The notes under the pieces: model-generated
Told to the model about the DNA's origin: nothing
Database searches by the model: none
The model's input: only the letters and a program-made list of their open reading frames with translations
Made by a program: the position numbers and the translations under genes
NCBI GenBank assembly: GCA_028279215.1
Contig: JANQOF010000071.1
Location: 1 to 47,769, forward strand
Direction: 5' to 3'
DNA length: 47,769 nucleotides
DNA from: Pirellulales bacterium
Lineage (GTDB): Bacteria; Planctomycetota; Planctomycetia; Pirellulales; Lacipirellulaceae
Shown: piece by piece, positions 26,049 to 34,954 of the stretch
Numbering within the stretch: the first letter of the stretch is position 1
Layout: each line of letters opens with the position of its first letter

Positions 26049-26107
26049 GGCCTCTCCGAGGCCGATTGCGACCGGAAACCGGAACGTTTCTCGGGCTCAG
26101 AGAGCCC
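26049..26107. repeat. Two REP-like palindromes between lpxA and the dehydrogenase gene
   Basis: ggcctc-tcc-gaggcc (26049-26063) and gggctc-aga-gagccc (26093-26107) are two perfect 6-bp stems with 3-base loops, 29 bases apart, in an intercistronic space of 159 bases. Neither is followed by a T-run. Twin small palindromes between co-directional genes resemble REP elements that act on mRNA stability or protein binding. Confidence 0.5.
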
Positions 26108-26135
26108 TCCCACGACAACTCCTATTTTTTGGTCT

Positions 26136-26942
26136 CTACGCCGCTCGGCGGATTTCGCGGCCGCGGCCATGACGGCCTTCTTGTTGGCCTTCAATGAACG
26201 ACAACAGACGGTTGACTTGAGGTACCAGGCGCTCGTTGCCTCGTAACACCTCTCGGGCTGCGTCGAGGCCCACCTTCGAGCGATACAGTAGCCGATGCGC
26301 TTCGGCCAGCGCGTCGATGACTTGAGGCTCGAACTCGTTTCGTTTGAGCGCTACGATGTTGATACACCGCGGACGCGCGGGCGAGCCCTCGCACAGCATG
26401 TAGGGCGGCACGTCATGCAGTACGCGGCTCAATCCGCCAATGAAACTGAAACTGCCGATCGTGGTGTAGTGATGCACGGCAACGCCCCCGGAGATCGACG
26501 CGTGGTCGTCGACGTGAACGTGACCGCCAAGCATCGATCCGTTGGCAATAATGATATGGCTACCAAGTTTGCAGTCGTGCGCGACATGCGTGTTGGCCAT
26601 CAGAAAATTGTGGCTGCCCAGGCGGGTTATTCCATCTTCCTTTTCACTGGCGCGGTTCACGGTCACGCTCTCGCGAATGATGTTGTTGTCGCCCACAATT
26701 ACTTTGGTGTCGGTTCCGGCGTAGCTGACGTCCTGTGGTTCGCCACCAATTACGGCGTGCGGGTAGATAGTGTTGTCGCGGCCGATCGTCACGTGGCCCA
26801 TCAACGTGACGCTGTTCATGATTTTGGTACCGGCCCCAATCTTGACGTTTGGCCCAATCGTAGTGAAAGGCCCGACTTCGACTTCGTCGTCGATCTCGGC
26901 ACGCGGGTCGATCCAGGCAGTGTTTGCAATACTGGTAGCCAT
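26136..26942 (-). CDS. lpxA: UDP-N-acetylglucosamine O-acyltransferase (LpxA)
   Basis: The 268-residue protein is a left-handed beta-helix enzyme with many hexapeptide repeats (IGAGTKIMNSVTLMGHVTIG). The LpxA active-site region MANTHVAHDC contains the catalytic His, and RESVTVNRASEKEDGITRLG matches the conserved stretch before it. A helical C-terminus follows for trimer contacts. It acylates UDP-GlcNAc (or its 3-amino analogue) at position 3 with a hydroxyacyl-ACP, the first step of lipid A synthesis. A hairpin lies between it and lpxC upstream. The start at 26942 has no good ribosome site. Confidence 0.94.
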   Translation of the reverse strand: MATSIANTAWIDPRAEIDDEVEVGPFTTIGPNVKIGAGTKIMNSVTLMGHVTIGRDNTIYPHAVIGGEPQDVSYAGTDTKVIVGDNNIIRESVTVNRASEKEDGITRLGSHNFLMANTHVAHDCKLGSHIIIANGSMLGGHVHVDDHASISGGVAVHHYTTIGSFSFIGGLSRVLHDVPPYMLCEGSPARPRCINIVALKRNEFEPQVIDALAEAHRLLYRSKVGLDAAREVLRGNERLVPQVNRLLSFIEGQQEGRHGRGREIRRAA

Positions 26943-26973
26943 GGTAGATTGGGGGCTGAGGTATAATTGCTGT

Positions 26974-27000
26974 GGCGAGTTGGTACGACGACAACTCGCC
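26974..27000. repeat. Hairpin between lpxC and lpxA
   Basis: ggcgagttg (26974-26982) and caactcgcc (26992-27000) form a perfect 9-bp stem with a 9-base loop. It begins at the last base of the lpxC stop codon. No T-run follows on the transcribed strand, so it is more likely an mRNA-processing or stability element than a terminator. Confidence 0.6.
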
Positions 27001-27872
27001 TAAGCCGACTTGCGGCTTGTTTGTTGTTCTTGCTCCAGTAATGCGGCGACGAGCGCCGCGTTGAGTTGATGACCGCTGCGGTATGCAACGATGTGCCCGA
27101 TAACAGGCCGCCCGCCAAGCGCCAAGTCGCCAACCACATCAAGCACCTTGTGGCGAACGCACTCGTCGCTGTAACGGAGAGAGTTTTCGATAGGGCCGTG
27201 CTGGTCGAAGATTAGCAGGTCTTGTGGCGAAACACGGGTGCCAATGCCGCGAGCCACCAGGGCATCGGCTTCCTCTCGAAGCACAAACGTGCGCGCGCTG
27301 GCCAGTTCGTAGCGAAACTGTTCGGGCGAAATCTCAGCGGCAAACGATTGGCGACCAATGGGGTTGCCGCTGCCGTAATCAAGGTGAAACTCAACGGACA
27401 TGCAGCCCGCATTGGTGGGTTGGGCCTCGATCCAGTGCTGCTCGTCGCCCACTCGGACCGGCTTGGTGACAACCAATGGTCGGGTAGGAGCCGTCTGCAC
27501 GACAACGCCCGCCGCGTCGAGCGCCTCGACGAATGCCGCGGAAGACCCGTCGCAGCCGGGCATTTCCCCTGCAGTGACAAAGACATTGCAGTTGTCGATT
27601 TCCAGTCCGGCCAGGGCGGCCATGACGTGCTCGATCATTTCCACCCGACGTTCACCGTCCTGCAACACGGTGCGCAGAGGGCGATCTTCACGAAGGTCGA
27701 GCCCGACCGGCAAACGGATTAGCTCACCATCGCCAGTCGACAGCAGAAAGGTGATGCCACTGTTGGGTGGAGCGGGCCGAAACTCGACCCGGCAGTCTTC
27801 GCCACTCCAGTAACCGAAGCCTTCAACGGCAGCGGCTCGAGCTACGGTGCGCTGATGGCGCAGGGGTATCAT
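27000..27872 (-). CDS. lpxC: UDP-3-O-acyl-N-acetylglucosamine deacetylase (LpxC)
   Basis: The 290-residue enzyme has the LpxC zinc site: Glu81-His82 in EMIEHVMAALAGL, and His241, Asp245 and the downstream catalytic His268 in HKVLDVVGDLALGG and AYRSGHQLNAAL. It removes the acetyl group from the LpxA product and commits it to lipid A. The start at 27872 (MIPLRHQRTVARAAAVEG) is preceded by GGGAG at suitable distance. Upstream in-frame sequence to 27941 is not family-like. The protein is single, not fused to a FabZ domain as in some relatives. It lies between the OmpH/Skp gene and lpxA. Confidence 0.93.
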   Translation of the reverse strand: MIPLRHQRTVARAAAVEGFGYWSGEDCRVEFRPAPPNSGITFLLSTGDGELIRLPVGLDLREDRPLRTVLQDGERRVEMIEHVMAALAGLEIDNCNVFVTAGEMPGCDGSSAAFVEALDAAGVVVQTAPTRPLVVTKPVRVGDEQHWIEAQPTNAGCMSVEFHLDYGSGNPIGRQSFAAEISPEQFRYELASARTFVLREEADALVARGIGTRVSPQDLLIFDQHGPIENSLRYSDECVRHKVLDVVGDLALGGRPVIGHIVAYRSGHQLNAALVAALLEQEQQTSRKSA

Positions 27873-28005
27873 CGCAGGCAGGCTCCCAAGCTGGGGAACG
27901 TCCGAGGCGGACAGATGGATGGAACGAGGAAACGCTCGCAAGTATCCCTTTAGCCGGCCGCCAGCGGTGCGTGGCGACCGGCCTATGGGCTACTTCGCAC
28001 GTTTA

Positions 28006-28629
28006 CTATCGCACAGGCTGTCCGGCCGGCGGCCGCGCCGTGGACGCGGCCGACCCGTTGTTGATGATGGCCAAGATGTCGCGCGTAATGTCGATGTTGT
28101 TCTCATACACCACGGGCTTGTTGATATCCTTGAGGATATCGGGCCGCTTGTTGGGATCCGGCTTATCGCCATTGAATCGCAACACCAGGCCGATGTTCCG
28201 CTGCTTGGCGTAGTTGGCAATCGCGTAGCTCACCTTCTGGTAGGTGCTGAAGTACACCTTGCTCTCGCGCTCCATAAGGTCCTTGCGCAAGCGATCCATC
28301 TCCAAGTTAAAGTTCGACTTGGCGGTTGCTAGCTCGTTGTCCAACTTCTTGTAGTCGGGCGAACCCGGATCAAGGCGATTGCGTGCCTCTTCCATTTTGG
28401 CGATGCTGTCGCGCTTGGACTTGAGTTTTCCTTGAATGCCTTCCATTTCGGCCTTCATGCCTTCCATGGTGGCGATGAATTGCTTGTGCTCTTTGAAAAT
28501 GTAGCTGATGTCCACCACGGCAATACCGAACTTCGGTGCGTTCACTGCCTCGGGGTGTTGGGCCCCGGCGGGGACGCTAGCAGCTAATGAAACTAGGGTG
28601 GCCGCGACGGCCATTGTGAGAGTCTTCAC
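28006..28629 (-). CDS. OmpH/Skp-family periplasmic chaperone
   Basis: The 207-residue protein has a signal peptide (cleaved after about residue 24, VPAGAQ). A beta strand follows (KFGIAVVDISYIFKEHKQF), then a long charged coiled-coil region (about 60-130, many Lys/Glu) and a C-terminal strand part (YAIANYAKQRNIGLVLRF), the Skp architecture. It escorts outer-membrane proteins through the periplasm. The GTG start at 28629 was chosen because AGGAG stands 8 bases upstream and a proper signal peptide follows. The frame is open to 28719. It is the first gene of the lpxC-lpxA run. Confidence 0.88.
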   Translation of the reverse strand: MKTLTMAVAATLVSLAASVPAGAQHPEAVNAPKFGIAVVDISYIFKEHKQFIATMEGMKAEMEGIQGKLKSKRDSIAKMEEARNRLDPGSPDYKKLDNELATAKSNFNLEMDRLRKDLMERESKVYFSTYQKVSYAIANYAKQRNIGLVLRFNGDKPDPNKRPDILKDINKPVVYENNIDITRDILAIINNGSAASTARPPAGQPVR

Positions 28630-28851
28630 GTCAGCACTCCTTGCTGAGAAACGGGTCATCCTTGACCAAGGGGGAAGTATTGCCGGTCTGGCCACGTGCA
28701 TGCCAAGCCGGAAAGTCAAGCGGGCGGTATTGTGCCGAGAACGGTCATCCGGAGCAATAGCAGTCTTGCGACGTTTTTATACGGGAATTTTCGCATCTAG
28801 ACAGGCGGTTTTGCCAATGCAGCAGGCAATGGCTGAGTGGGCGCTACAATC

Positions 28852-30558
28852 TCACTTAGCGAGCGATGGGCCATCCGTAGGCGTGTAACTTGGTCCATCG
28901 GGCGACCCGAGCGTCAAGTCTATAACCTCTCGGGCAAACTCGCCGATGCGTCTCATTCCAGCGACGTTCAGCAGTTGCACGTCGTCGCCCGGGCGATGGT
29001 ACTCGTCATGCAAGCCGGTGAAGAAGTGGAGCACAGGAATCTGCTGCGCGTAGAAACTCGCATGGTCGCTGGGACCCATTCCACCTGGCACCTTCTTGAG
29101 CGCGAAGCCATGTCGCTCGTTCACCTCGTCCAACCACCGGCTGAATTCATTGGCAGTTTGCGTACCACTTACGATCAAGCGATTGTCGGCGAGCCGACCC
29201 ACCATGTCGAAGTTGAGCATGGCGACGGTAGACTCCAGCGGCGCAACGGGCCGCGTGAGATAGTGAGCGCTACCCAGTAACCCGCGCTCCTCGCCGGAAA
29301 AAGCGACGAACACGACGCGTCGCTTCGGCGGCTCTGGAAGCGTCGCGTAGTGCCCCGCTATCTCGAGCAACAGCGAAACACCGGACGCATTGTCGTCGGC
29401 GCCGTTGTGAATCTCGCCGTCCGCGTCGCCGTCACGTCCGCGGCCTAGGTGGTCGTAGTGGGCGCCGACGACTACCGTCTCGTCGGCCGTGACGCCGGTC
29501 CCTTCAAGCGTCGCAACGACGTTCTTTGCCGGCACTGCTTCACGGACAATATCGACGTTCGCCGCGAGCCGCCAACCACTAAATTCGAAACTGTGCGGCG
29601 CTAGATCGCGATCGATGGCCTCTTCCAGAGCACTGAGCACTGGACGGCCAACCTGCAAAAGCAAGCGGTCGATAGAATCACGGCTAAAAATCATCACCGG
29701 AATTAGACCGTCGGCCGCTACGATCCCAGCTCCCTCGAAAGGCAGTAGCCCAGCGGCCTCGGCCTGAGCAATGTCGCCAAGGCGTTGCAGTCGCTGATTC
29801 AGCCTTGCCGATTGGCGTTGATGTCGCTCGATATCGGTCTGGCTAGGGCGCGTCAACTCGCCAAACTGGCGTCGCTCGTCTTCGATCTTTTGTTCGATGA
29901 CCCGCTGCCGACGCTCGAGTACCTTCTGTTTGCGTTCTATGTCAAAAAGGTCGGTGCAAAACAGCACCGCTACCGCCCCGTGGTCGATCGCGTTCCTCAA
30001 CTTGCGGCGAAATGGGGCATGCTCTGAATGATCGGTGCCGTTGAACGGACTTTCCGCGTCGTCTTGCAACGGTTCGTGCCGCAACACAACGACTACTTTC
30101 CCCCGCACGTCAACCGAAGCATAGTCGTCGTAATCCGACTCGGGCGCGGTGATTCCGTAGCCCGCGAATACAATCGGCGCATCGATCTCGCCGGCACTTC
30201 CGAGCGCCAACGGCCGGAAGTCGAAGTTGGGCTCGAGGGTCATACGAGGTCCGATAGATTGATGAACAAACGCGGCGCGATTGTTCGGTCCCGATTTGGC
30301 CCGCTTTGTGTAGGTAAACGGTTGGTACTCGACGTGTAACCCCAGTTGCTCAAACTGGTTGAAAACAAACTCGGCGGCGACGTCGATCTCCGGCGTACCA
30401 AGCCCGCGCCCTGCCAATTGATCCGACGCCAGAAACTGCACGGTCCGCGCCAATCGACGCTCGACCTGCCATGCCTCCTCACCGCAAGCCGAACGCCATG
30501 GGGTTGCCACCGCAGCGAACAGAACAAGAAGTGCTGACAATTGCGAAATGCGAGGCAC
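28852..30558 (-). CDS. Secreted M28-family zinc peptidase with PA domain
   Basis: The 568-residue protein has a signal peptide (about 1-26), an N-terminal part with a protease-associated (PA) domain (about 120-300) interrupted by a charged coiled-coil insert (about 205-265), and the M28 catalytic domain. The zinc and catalytic residues are present: GAHYDHLG (His367, Asp369), NGADDNASGV (Asp388), FSGEERGLLGS (Glu423, Glu424), LNFDMVGR (Asp451) and HDEYHRPGDD. It is an aminopeptidase or carboxypeptidase acting outside the cytoplasm. The start is GTG at 30558. It is convergent with nothing and divergent from the receiver-domain gene. Confidence 0.9.
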   Translation of the reverse strand: MPRISQLSALLVLFAAVATPWRSACGEEAWQVERRLARTVQFLASDQLAGRGLGTPEIDVAAEFVFNQFEQLGLHVEYQPFTYTKRAKSGPNNRAAFVHQSIGPRMTLEPNFDFRPLALGSAGEIDAPIVFAGYGITAPESDYDDYASVDVRGKVVVVLRHEPLQDDAESPFNGTDHSEHAPFRRKLRNAIDHGAVAVLFCTDLFDIERKQKVLERRQRVIEQKIEDERRQFGELTRPSQTDIERHQRQSARLNQRLQRLGDIAQAEAAGLLPFEGAGIVAADGLIPVMIFSRDSIDRLLLQVGRPVLSALEEAIDRDLAPHSFEFSGWRLAANVDIVREAVPAKNVVATLEGTGVTADETVVVGAHYDHLGRGRDGDADGEIHNGADDNASGVSLLLEIAGHYATLPEPPKRRVVFVAFSGEERGLLGSAHYLTRPVAPLESTVAMLNFDMVGRLADNRLIVSGTQTANEFSRWLDEVNERHGFALKKVPGGMGPSDHASFYAQQIPVLHFFTGLHDEYHRPGDDVQLLNVAGMRRIGEFAREVIDLTLGSPDGPSYTPTDGPSLAK

Positions 30559-30811
30559 GTTTGGAATCCCAACTGTTGAGTCCGCAATTCCGATGACGCT
30601 GCTAGCGTATGACGGACATGGATTGAGAATAGCTTATCCGATTGCCACTTGCTTGCAATTCAAGAGATTTTCGCTTTTGACACGCTTCGCATCGCCCCCT
30701 ATGCTTGTCGCCCCGCCCGGCAAATCGCTTGCCACGTAACCGCCCACGCTACCTGTCCCTGACCTGGAATGGCCCGCCCAGGATCGGTTTACGCCTTGAT
30801 GGTTCGTTGTT

Positions 30812-31180
30812 ATGCATGCTGATCGAGTGTTGATCGTCGACCAATCGTCGGAATCCCGCGAGGTGCTCGCGGCGCTGTTAGCCCGCAGCGGGACGACCGC
30901 CATCGAAGCGTCCAGAGCGAGCGAGGCCCTGACGCTGACCGAGCAGCTGCATCCCGAATTAATCGTGCTAGACGCCGACAGCGATCCGAGCACCGACCTT
31001 CAGGCAACCCGCGAATTGACTGCCGCTGCCCGCCGTACGAATACCCCAATCGTCCTACTCGGCAAAATAGCGGGTTCTCACTTGGCATTAGACCCGTACG
31101 AGCTGCTAGCAAAACCCTACCACTACGGGAACTTGATCCGTAGAATTGAGGACGTTTTGGAGCAGCGTCGCGCCGCTTGA
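30812..31180 (+). CDS. Degenerate response-regulator receiver domain protein
   Basis: The 122-residue protein consists only of a receiver fold. The phosphoacceptor Asp54 (LIVLDADSD) and the conserved Lys101 (LLAKPY) are present. The N-terminal acidic pair is half lost (VDQS, Gln11 for Asp) and the conserved Thr/Ser is Gly84 (IVLLGK). Metal binding and phosphoryl switching may therefore be weak or changed. No output domain exists. The next gene encodes a histidine kinase whose possible TTG start overlaps the stop codon here, so the two are presumably one unit. Confidence 0.78.
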   Translation: MHADRVLIVDQSSESREVLAALLARSGTTAIEASRASEALTLTEQLHPELIVLDADSDPSTDLQATRELTAAARRTNTPIVLLGKIAGSHLALDPYELLAKPYHYGNLIRRIEDVLEQRRAA

Positions 31181-31242
31181 CGGGCGGAAGATGGGCGAGG
31201 CTCTCCGTCGCCTACTTCCGATTTTCTCTGTTCACCCACGCC

Positions 31243-33033
31243 GTGCCGAGTCTGTTTGTCATCCAAGGACGCGATCAAGGATCGAGATACGATCTCGACG
31301 CACCCACCGTGTCGGTCGGGCGTGTAGCGTCGAACACGATTCAATTGCACGATACCGAAGTATCGCGCGAACATGCGTTGCTCGAGCGGAGCGGCGACTC
31401 CTACCAGTTCCGCGATTTGGGCAGCTCGAACGGCAGCTTCATTAACCGGCAGCCAGTAGGAGAGCATTTGCTCGCGAGCGGCGACCAGATCCAGCTCGGC
31501 AAGACCCTGCTGTTGTACACTGGCATCTCTCAGGAAATGCCCGATCTGTCGGGCGAGATCGACATCGTATCGTCCGCGAGTAAAGACGACGAGTCGCGGA
31601 TTCTACACGCCGTGTCCCAAACCGATAGCAGCGATTTGCTTACCGGCCCCTCGGACGGACAGGCAAGCCCGTGGCTGGCCCGCGCGCGGAGTAATCTGCA
31701 AATTATGTATCGCACGGCGCTCGCCGTCAGCCACACGTTGGACATCGACCAACTACTTTCTCGCATCATGGAGATGATTTTTGAGTGGGTCGACGCCGAT
31801 CGCGGTTGCATCATGCTCAAGAACGAGCGAACAGGAGAGTTAGCCCCGCGTGTCCGTCGCCATCGACGCGGAGTGCAAACCGAAGACAAGATCACGATCA
31901 GCCAGACAATTCTCGACTACGTGGTCGAACGTAACGAAGGCGTACTCACCAGCAATGCACGCGACGACCAACGCTGGAACCCTGCCCATAGCATCGTCAA
32001 GCTTGGCGTGCGCGAAGCCATTTGCGTCCCGATGCAAGGGCGATACGACGTAGTAGGCGTGATTTACATCGATACGTCGCTTACGCCGCAGCGCATGTTG
32101 CAGGAACGCACGACCACCAAGTTCACGCAGGAACACCTGAAACTGATGGTGGCCATCGCCCACCAAGCCGCGCTCGCGGTAGAAGACACGTCGTACTACA
32201 AGGCAATGGTGCAAGCCGAGCGGCTGGCGGCTATCGGGCAGACAATCGCCTCGTTGTCGCACCACATCAAGAACATTCTGCAGGGCGTGCGCGGCGGAAG
32301 CTACCTTATGGAACTGGCTATGCAGGACCACGCCACGGCGATCGAGGCTGGCGAACTCGATACCGAGACAGCCACTCAGGCGATGGAAACCATGCAAAAG
32401 GGCTGGAAGATCGTCGAACGCAACCAAGAGCGCATCTCCGGCTTGGTGATGGACATGCTGACGTTCAGCAAGGAGCGCGAGCCCGAACCAGTGGCCTCCG
32501 AGTTGAACGACGTGGTCCAGGATGTGGTGGAGTTGATGCAAACGAGGGCGCAGGAAGTCGACGTGAAACTTGCGTTCGATCCAACGGCCGACATTCCGAC
32601 GTCGATGTTCGACCCCGAGGCCATCCATCGCGCCGTACTCAACATCGTCACTAACGCCATCGATGCCTGCGAAGACTGCGATCGACGTGAGGTGAGTGTC
32701 TCGACGATGTTCGACGACGGCGGAAAGATGGCGGTCATCGAGATTCAAGACTCGGGCGTTGGCATTGCCGAGGAAGACCTCGACGAGATCTTCACGGTGT
32801 TCGTCAGTGGCAAAGGCGGACGCGGCACGGGATTAGGCTTACCAGTAAGCCAGAAGATCTTCCAGGAGCACGGGGGCACCATCCGCGTCGACAGCGAGCC
32901 TGGCGCTGGCAGCAAGTTCAGGCTAGAACTTCCGCTGCACGAGGCGCCGATCAATCAACCGGCACTCATAGAAGACGACGACCTGTCCGACTCCGATGTT
33001 CATGGCGATACGCTCGCCCCGACTGCCGATTGA
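31243..33033 (+). CDS. FHA-GAF sensor histidine kinase
   Basis: The protein (596 residues from GTG 31243; TTG 31177, overlapping the previous stop, would give 618) lacks membrane segments. It has an FHA domain (about 4-90, with VSVGRVASNTIQL and LGSSNGSFIN, binding phosphothreonine) and a GAF domain (about 155-310). The HisKA dimerisation box SLSHHIKNILQGV carries the phospho-acceptor His340, and the HATPase domain shows N-box NIVTNAIDACE, DSGVGI and GRGTGLGLPVSQKI. It is a cytoplasmic kinase that may read Ser/Thr phosphorylation through FHA, linking to Hanks-type kinases such as the one at 6149. Its partner is probably the receiver protein just upstream. Confidence 0.88.
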   Translation: MPSLFVIQGRDQGSRYDLDAPTVSVGRVASNTIQLHDTEVSREHALLERSGDSYQFRDLGSSNGSFINRQPVGEHLLASGDQIQLGKTLLLYTGISQEMPDLSGEIDIVSSASKDDESRILHAVSQTDSSDLLTGPSDGQASPWLARARSNLQIMYRTALAVSHTLDIDQLLSRIMEMIFEWVDADRGCIMLKNERTGELAPRVRRHRRGVQTEDKITISQTILDYVVERNEGVLTSNARDDQRWNPAHSIVKLGVREAICVPMQGRYDVVGVIYIDTSLTPQRMLQERTTTKFTQEHLKLMVAIAHQAALAVEDTSYYKAMVQAERLAAIGQTIASLSHHIKNILQGVRGGSYLMELAMQDHATAIEAGELDTETATQAMETMQKGWKIVERNQERISGLVMDMLTFSKEREPEPVASELNDVVQDVVELMQTRAQEVDVKLAFDPTADIPTSMFDPEAIHRAVLNIVTNAIDACEDCDRREVSVSTMFDDGGKMAVIEIQDSGVGIAEEDLDEIFTVFVSGKGGRGTGLGLPVSQKIFQEHGGTIRVDSEPGAGSKFRLELPLHEAPINQPALIEDDDLSDSDVHGDTLAPTAD

Positions 33034-33112
33034 CCCTACGCGGATAGCGACGGTTTCGCTCCCATTCGCGATGGTTCGTTAGTAAGGACAATTCAGGATA
33101 CGAGAGTGGATC

Positions 33113-33769
33113 TCACTCGGGACGAACGTATGGGTTGTTCGCCTTCTCGAACCCAATGGTAGTCTCCGGCCCATGACCAGGGAGCACGGTTGTGTTGTCG
33201 GGGAGCGTGTAGAGTTTTGTGCGAATCGAGTCAAACATCGCTTGTTCGTCACCATCGGGAAAATCGGTGCGGCCGATTCCTTGGCGGAACAGCATGTCGC
33301 CCCCCACCGCGACCGGCGACTCGCCGTCCAGAACAAACACAACATGCCCCGCTGAGTGTCCCGGGGTTTCCAAGACCCGAAACGCCATGCCGGCAACCTC
33401 GTAGGCGTCACCCTCGGCCACGGTCTGGTCGGCGGGTGGACTGATCAGTTCGATACCGAACATGGCGGAGAGATTGGCCATCGGATCGGTGAGCTTGTAG
33501 GCATCGCCGTGCCCAATCACCAGGGGCACCATCGGCCAACGACTCTTCATGGCCTCGTTGCCCGCAATATGATCGCTGTGACCATGCGTATTCAGGATGG
33601 CCGCCGGCTCGAGATCTGAGGTCTGCAGGTGCTCGAGAATCTTGCCGGGCTCAAGCCCTGGGTCGACCACTACGCAGTCGTTTCGTCCAGCAATTCGGAG
33701 AATATAGGTATTCTCATCGAATGGCATCGAGGGAATTCGGTGGATCTCGGGGCTTTGGGCCAACGACAT
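33113..33769 (-). CDS. MBL-fold metallo-hydrolase, glyoxalase II-like
   Basis: The 218-residue protein carries the metallo-beta-lactamase zinc motifs: LNTHGHSDHIAGN, a His in TPGHSAGHV, Asp in GGDMLFRQGIGRTDFPDG and the last His in VLPGHGP. The GIGRTDFPDG segment is typical of the bacterial GloB-like group that cleaves thioesters such as S-lactoylglutathione or related adducts. The start at 33769 has GGGAG upstream. It stands alone on the minus strand between the histidine kinase and the divergent DUF1571 gene. Confidence 0.9.
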   Translation of the reverse strand: MSLAQSPEIHRIPSMPFDENTYILRIAGRNDCVVVDPGLEPGKILEHLQTSDLEPAAILNTHGHSDHIAGNEAMKSRWPMVPLVIGHGDAYKLTDPMANLSAMFGIELISPPADQTVAEGDAYEVAGMAFRVLETPGHSAGHVVFVLDGESPVAVGGDMLFRQGIGRTDFPDGDEQAMFDSIRTKLYTLPDNTTVLPGHGPETTIGFEKANNPYVRPE

Positions 33770-34038
33770 GGGCTGCGTCTCCCTTTTGGATTGGGCAAGT
33801 CCTAACTAGGATGAACCCCTCTGAGCTACGATTGCTTAGTAGGTTGCCTCGCACAGCGCGGCGGCAAGCCGCCCGCAATCCATACTCTGCCTTTGGGCGT
33901 GGAATTTGCGTACTAGACCGAGGATGTTTGCAGAATAATTGGTATCGACAGCCTCCGACAAGGTTGCCATAACCCCGCCTGAAATTGTCGCCTCGCCACT
34001 TGGTGCCCCGCAAGCGACTGTGATGGGAGAAAGTAAAC

Positions 34039-34944
34039 ATGCAATACTCGCCCGCCTTCAGAAGTTGTGTCGCCGCCCTCGCCGCGGCCTTGCTCGCTGC
34101 ATATCCCTCGTTCGGTCAGCAGGAGCGAGACGAAAAGCTGAGTGAACCCGTGTATCGCGTGGCGCACGAAACACCTGCCAAGCAGGTCTCGGCGCAAGCG
34201 ATGCCGGTCGCCGCGGCAACGGACGACTTTTTCGACCTTACGCAACGACCGGGCGATCACCCCATCGATCCGTGCAGACGATTGGCCGAGCGCGTACTAA
34301 AGCACATCGATGCCGACATCAACGATTACTCGTGCGTCTTCTCCAAAGTCGAACGCATCGATGGCCAATTGCAAGATCCGCAGTACATCGCGATGAAGGC
34401 CATGCATAATCCGTTTAGCGTGCACTTGATGTTCATCAAACCGAAGAAGGGACAAGAATGTCTGTTCGTCGAAGGAGCGAACAACAATAAAATGAAGGCT
34501 CGCGCTCATGGCTGGCGCGGATCGATTGCCGGCGTGCTATCGCTCGATCCCGAGGGCTCGCTGGCCATGGACGGGCAGAAGTATCCCATCTACAAGGCGG
34601 GCATTCGCAACCTGACCAAAGAGCTGATTGAGATCGCCGACAACGATCGAAAGTACGGTGAGTGCGAAGTGAAGGTCGACCCGAATCGGAAGGTGAACGA
34701 TCGCCCAGCAGTCATGGTCGAAGTCGTCCACCCAGTTCCACGCAGGGAATTCCGTTTCCACAAAGGACGCATTTACGTCGACAAAGAATTGAAGATTCCC
34801 GTTCGATTCGAAGCCTACAGTTGGGAGAAGGACGCCAACGGCAAACCGTTGTTGGAAGAGCTGTACATGTACACCGACATCAACATCAACAACGGCTATA
34901 CCGCCAACTACTTCAGCGAAAGCAATCCCGAGTTCTTCAAATAA
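34039..34944 (+). CDS. DUF1571 protein, exported
   Basis: The 301-residue protein has a signal peptide (to about residue 26, ALLAAYPSFGQ) and a DUF1571-type domain: INDYSCVFSKVERIDGQL, YIAMKAMHNPFSVHLMFIKP, the Gly-rich turn and the C-terminal ELYMYTDININNGYTANYF. The fold is related to lipoprotein-carrier (LolA/LolB-like) barrels, so a role in binding a lipid or hydrophobic ligand in the periplasm is possible. DUF1571 is largely planctomycete. GGGAGAAAG lies upstream of the ATG. It converges with the beta-propeller gene, with 10 bases between stops. Confidence 0.85.
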   Translation: MQYSPAFRSCVAALAAALLAAYPSFGQQERDEKLSEPVYRVAHETPAKQVSAQAMPVAAATDDFFDLTQRPGDHPIDPCRRLAERVLKHIDADINDYSCVFSKVERIDGQLQDPQYIAMKAMHNPFSVHLMFIKPKKGQECLFVEGANNNKMKARAHGWRGSIAGVLSLDPEGSLAMDGQKYPIYKAGIRNLTKELIEIADNDRKYGECEVKVDPNRKVNDRPAVMVEVVHPVPRREFRFHKGRIYVDKELKIPVRFEAYSWEKDANGKPLLEELYMYTDININNGYTANYFSESNPEFFK

Positions 34945-34954
34945 ACGCGGTGAG

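Noticed and set aside
31840..32748. A 302-codon minus-strand frame
   Set aside because: It is a shadow of the histidine kinase gene; GC-rich coding DNA commonly gives such long antisense frames.
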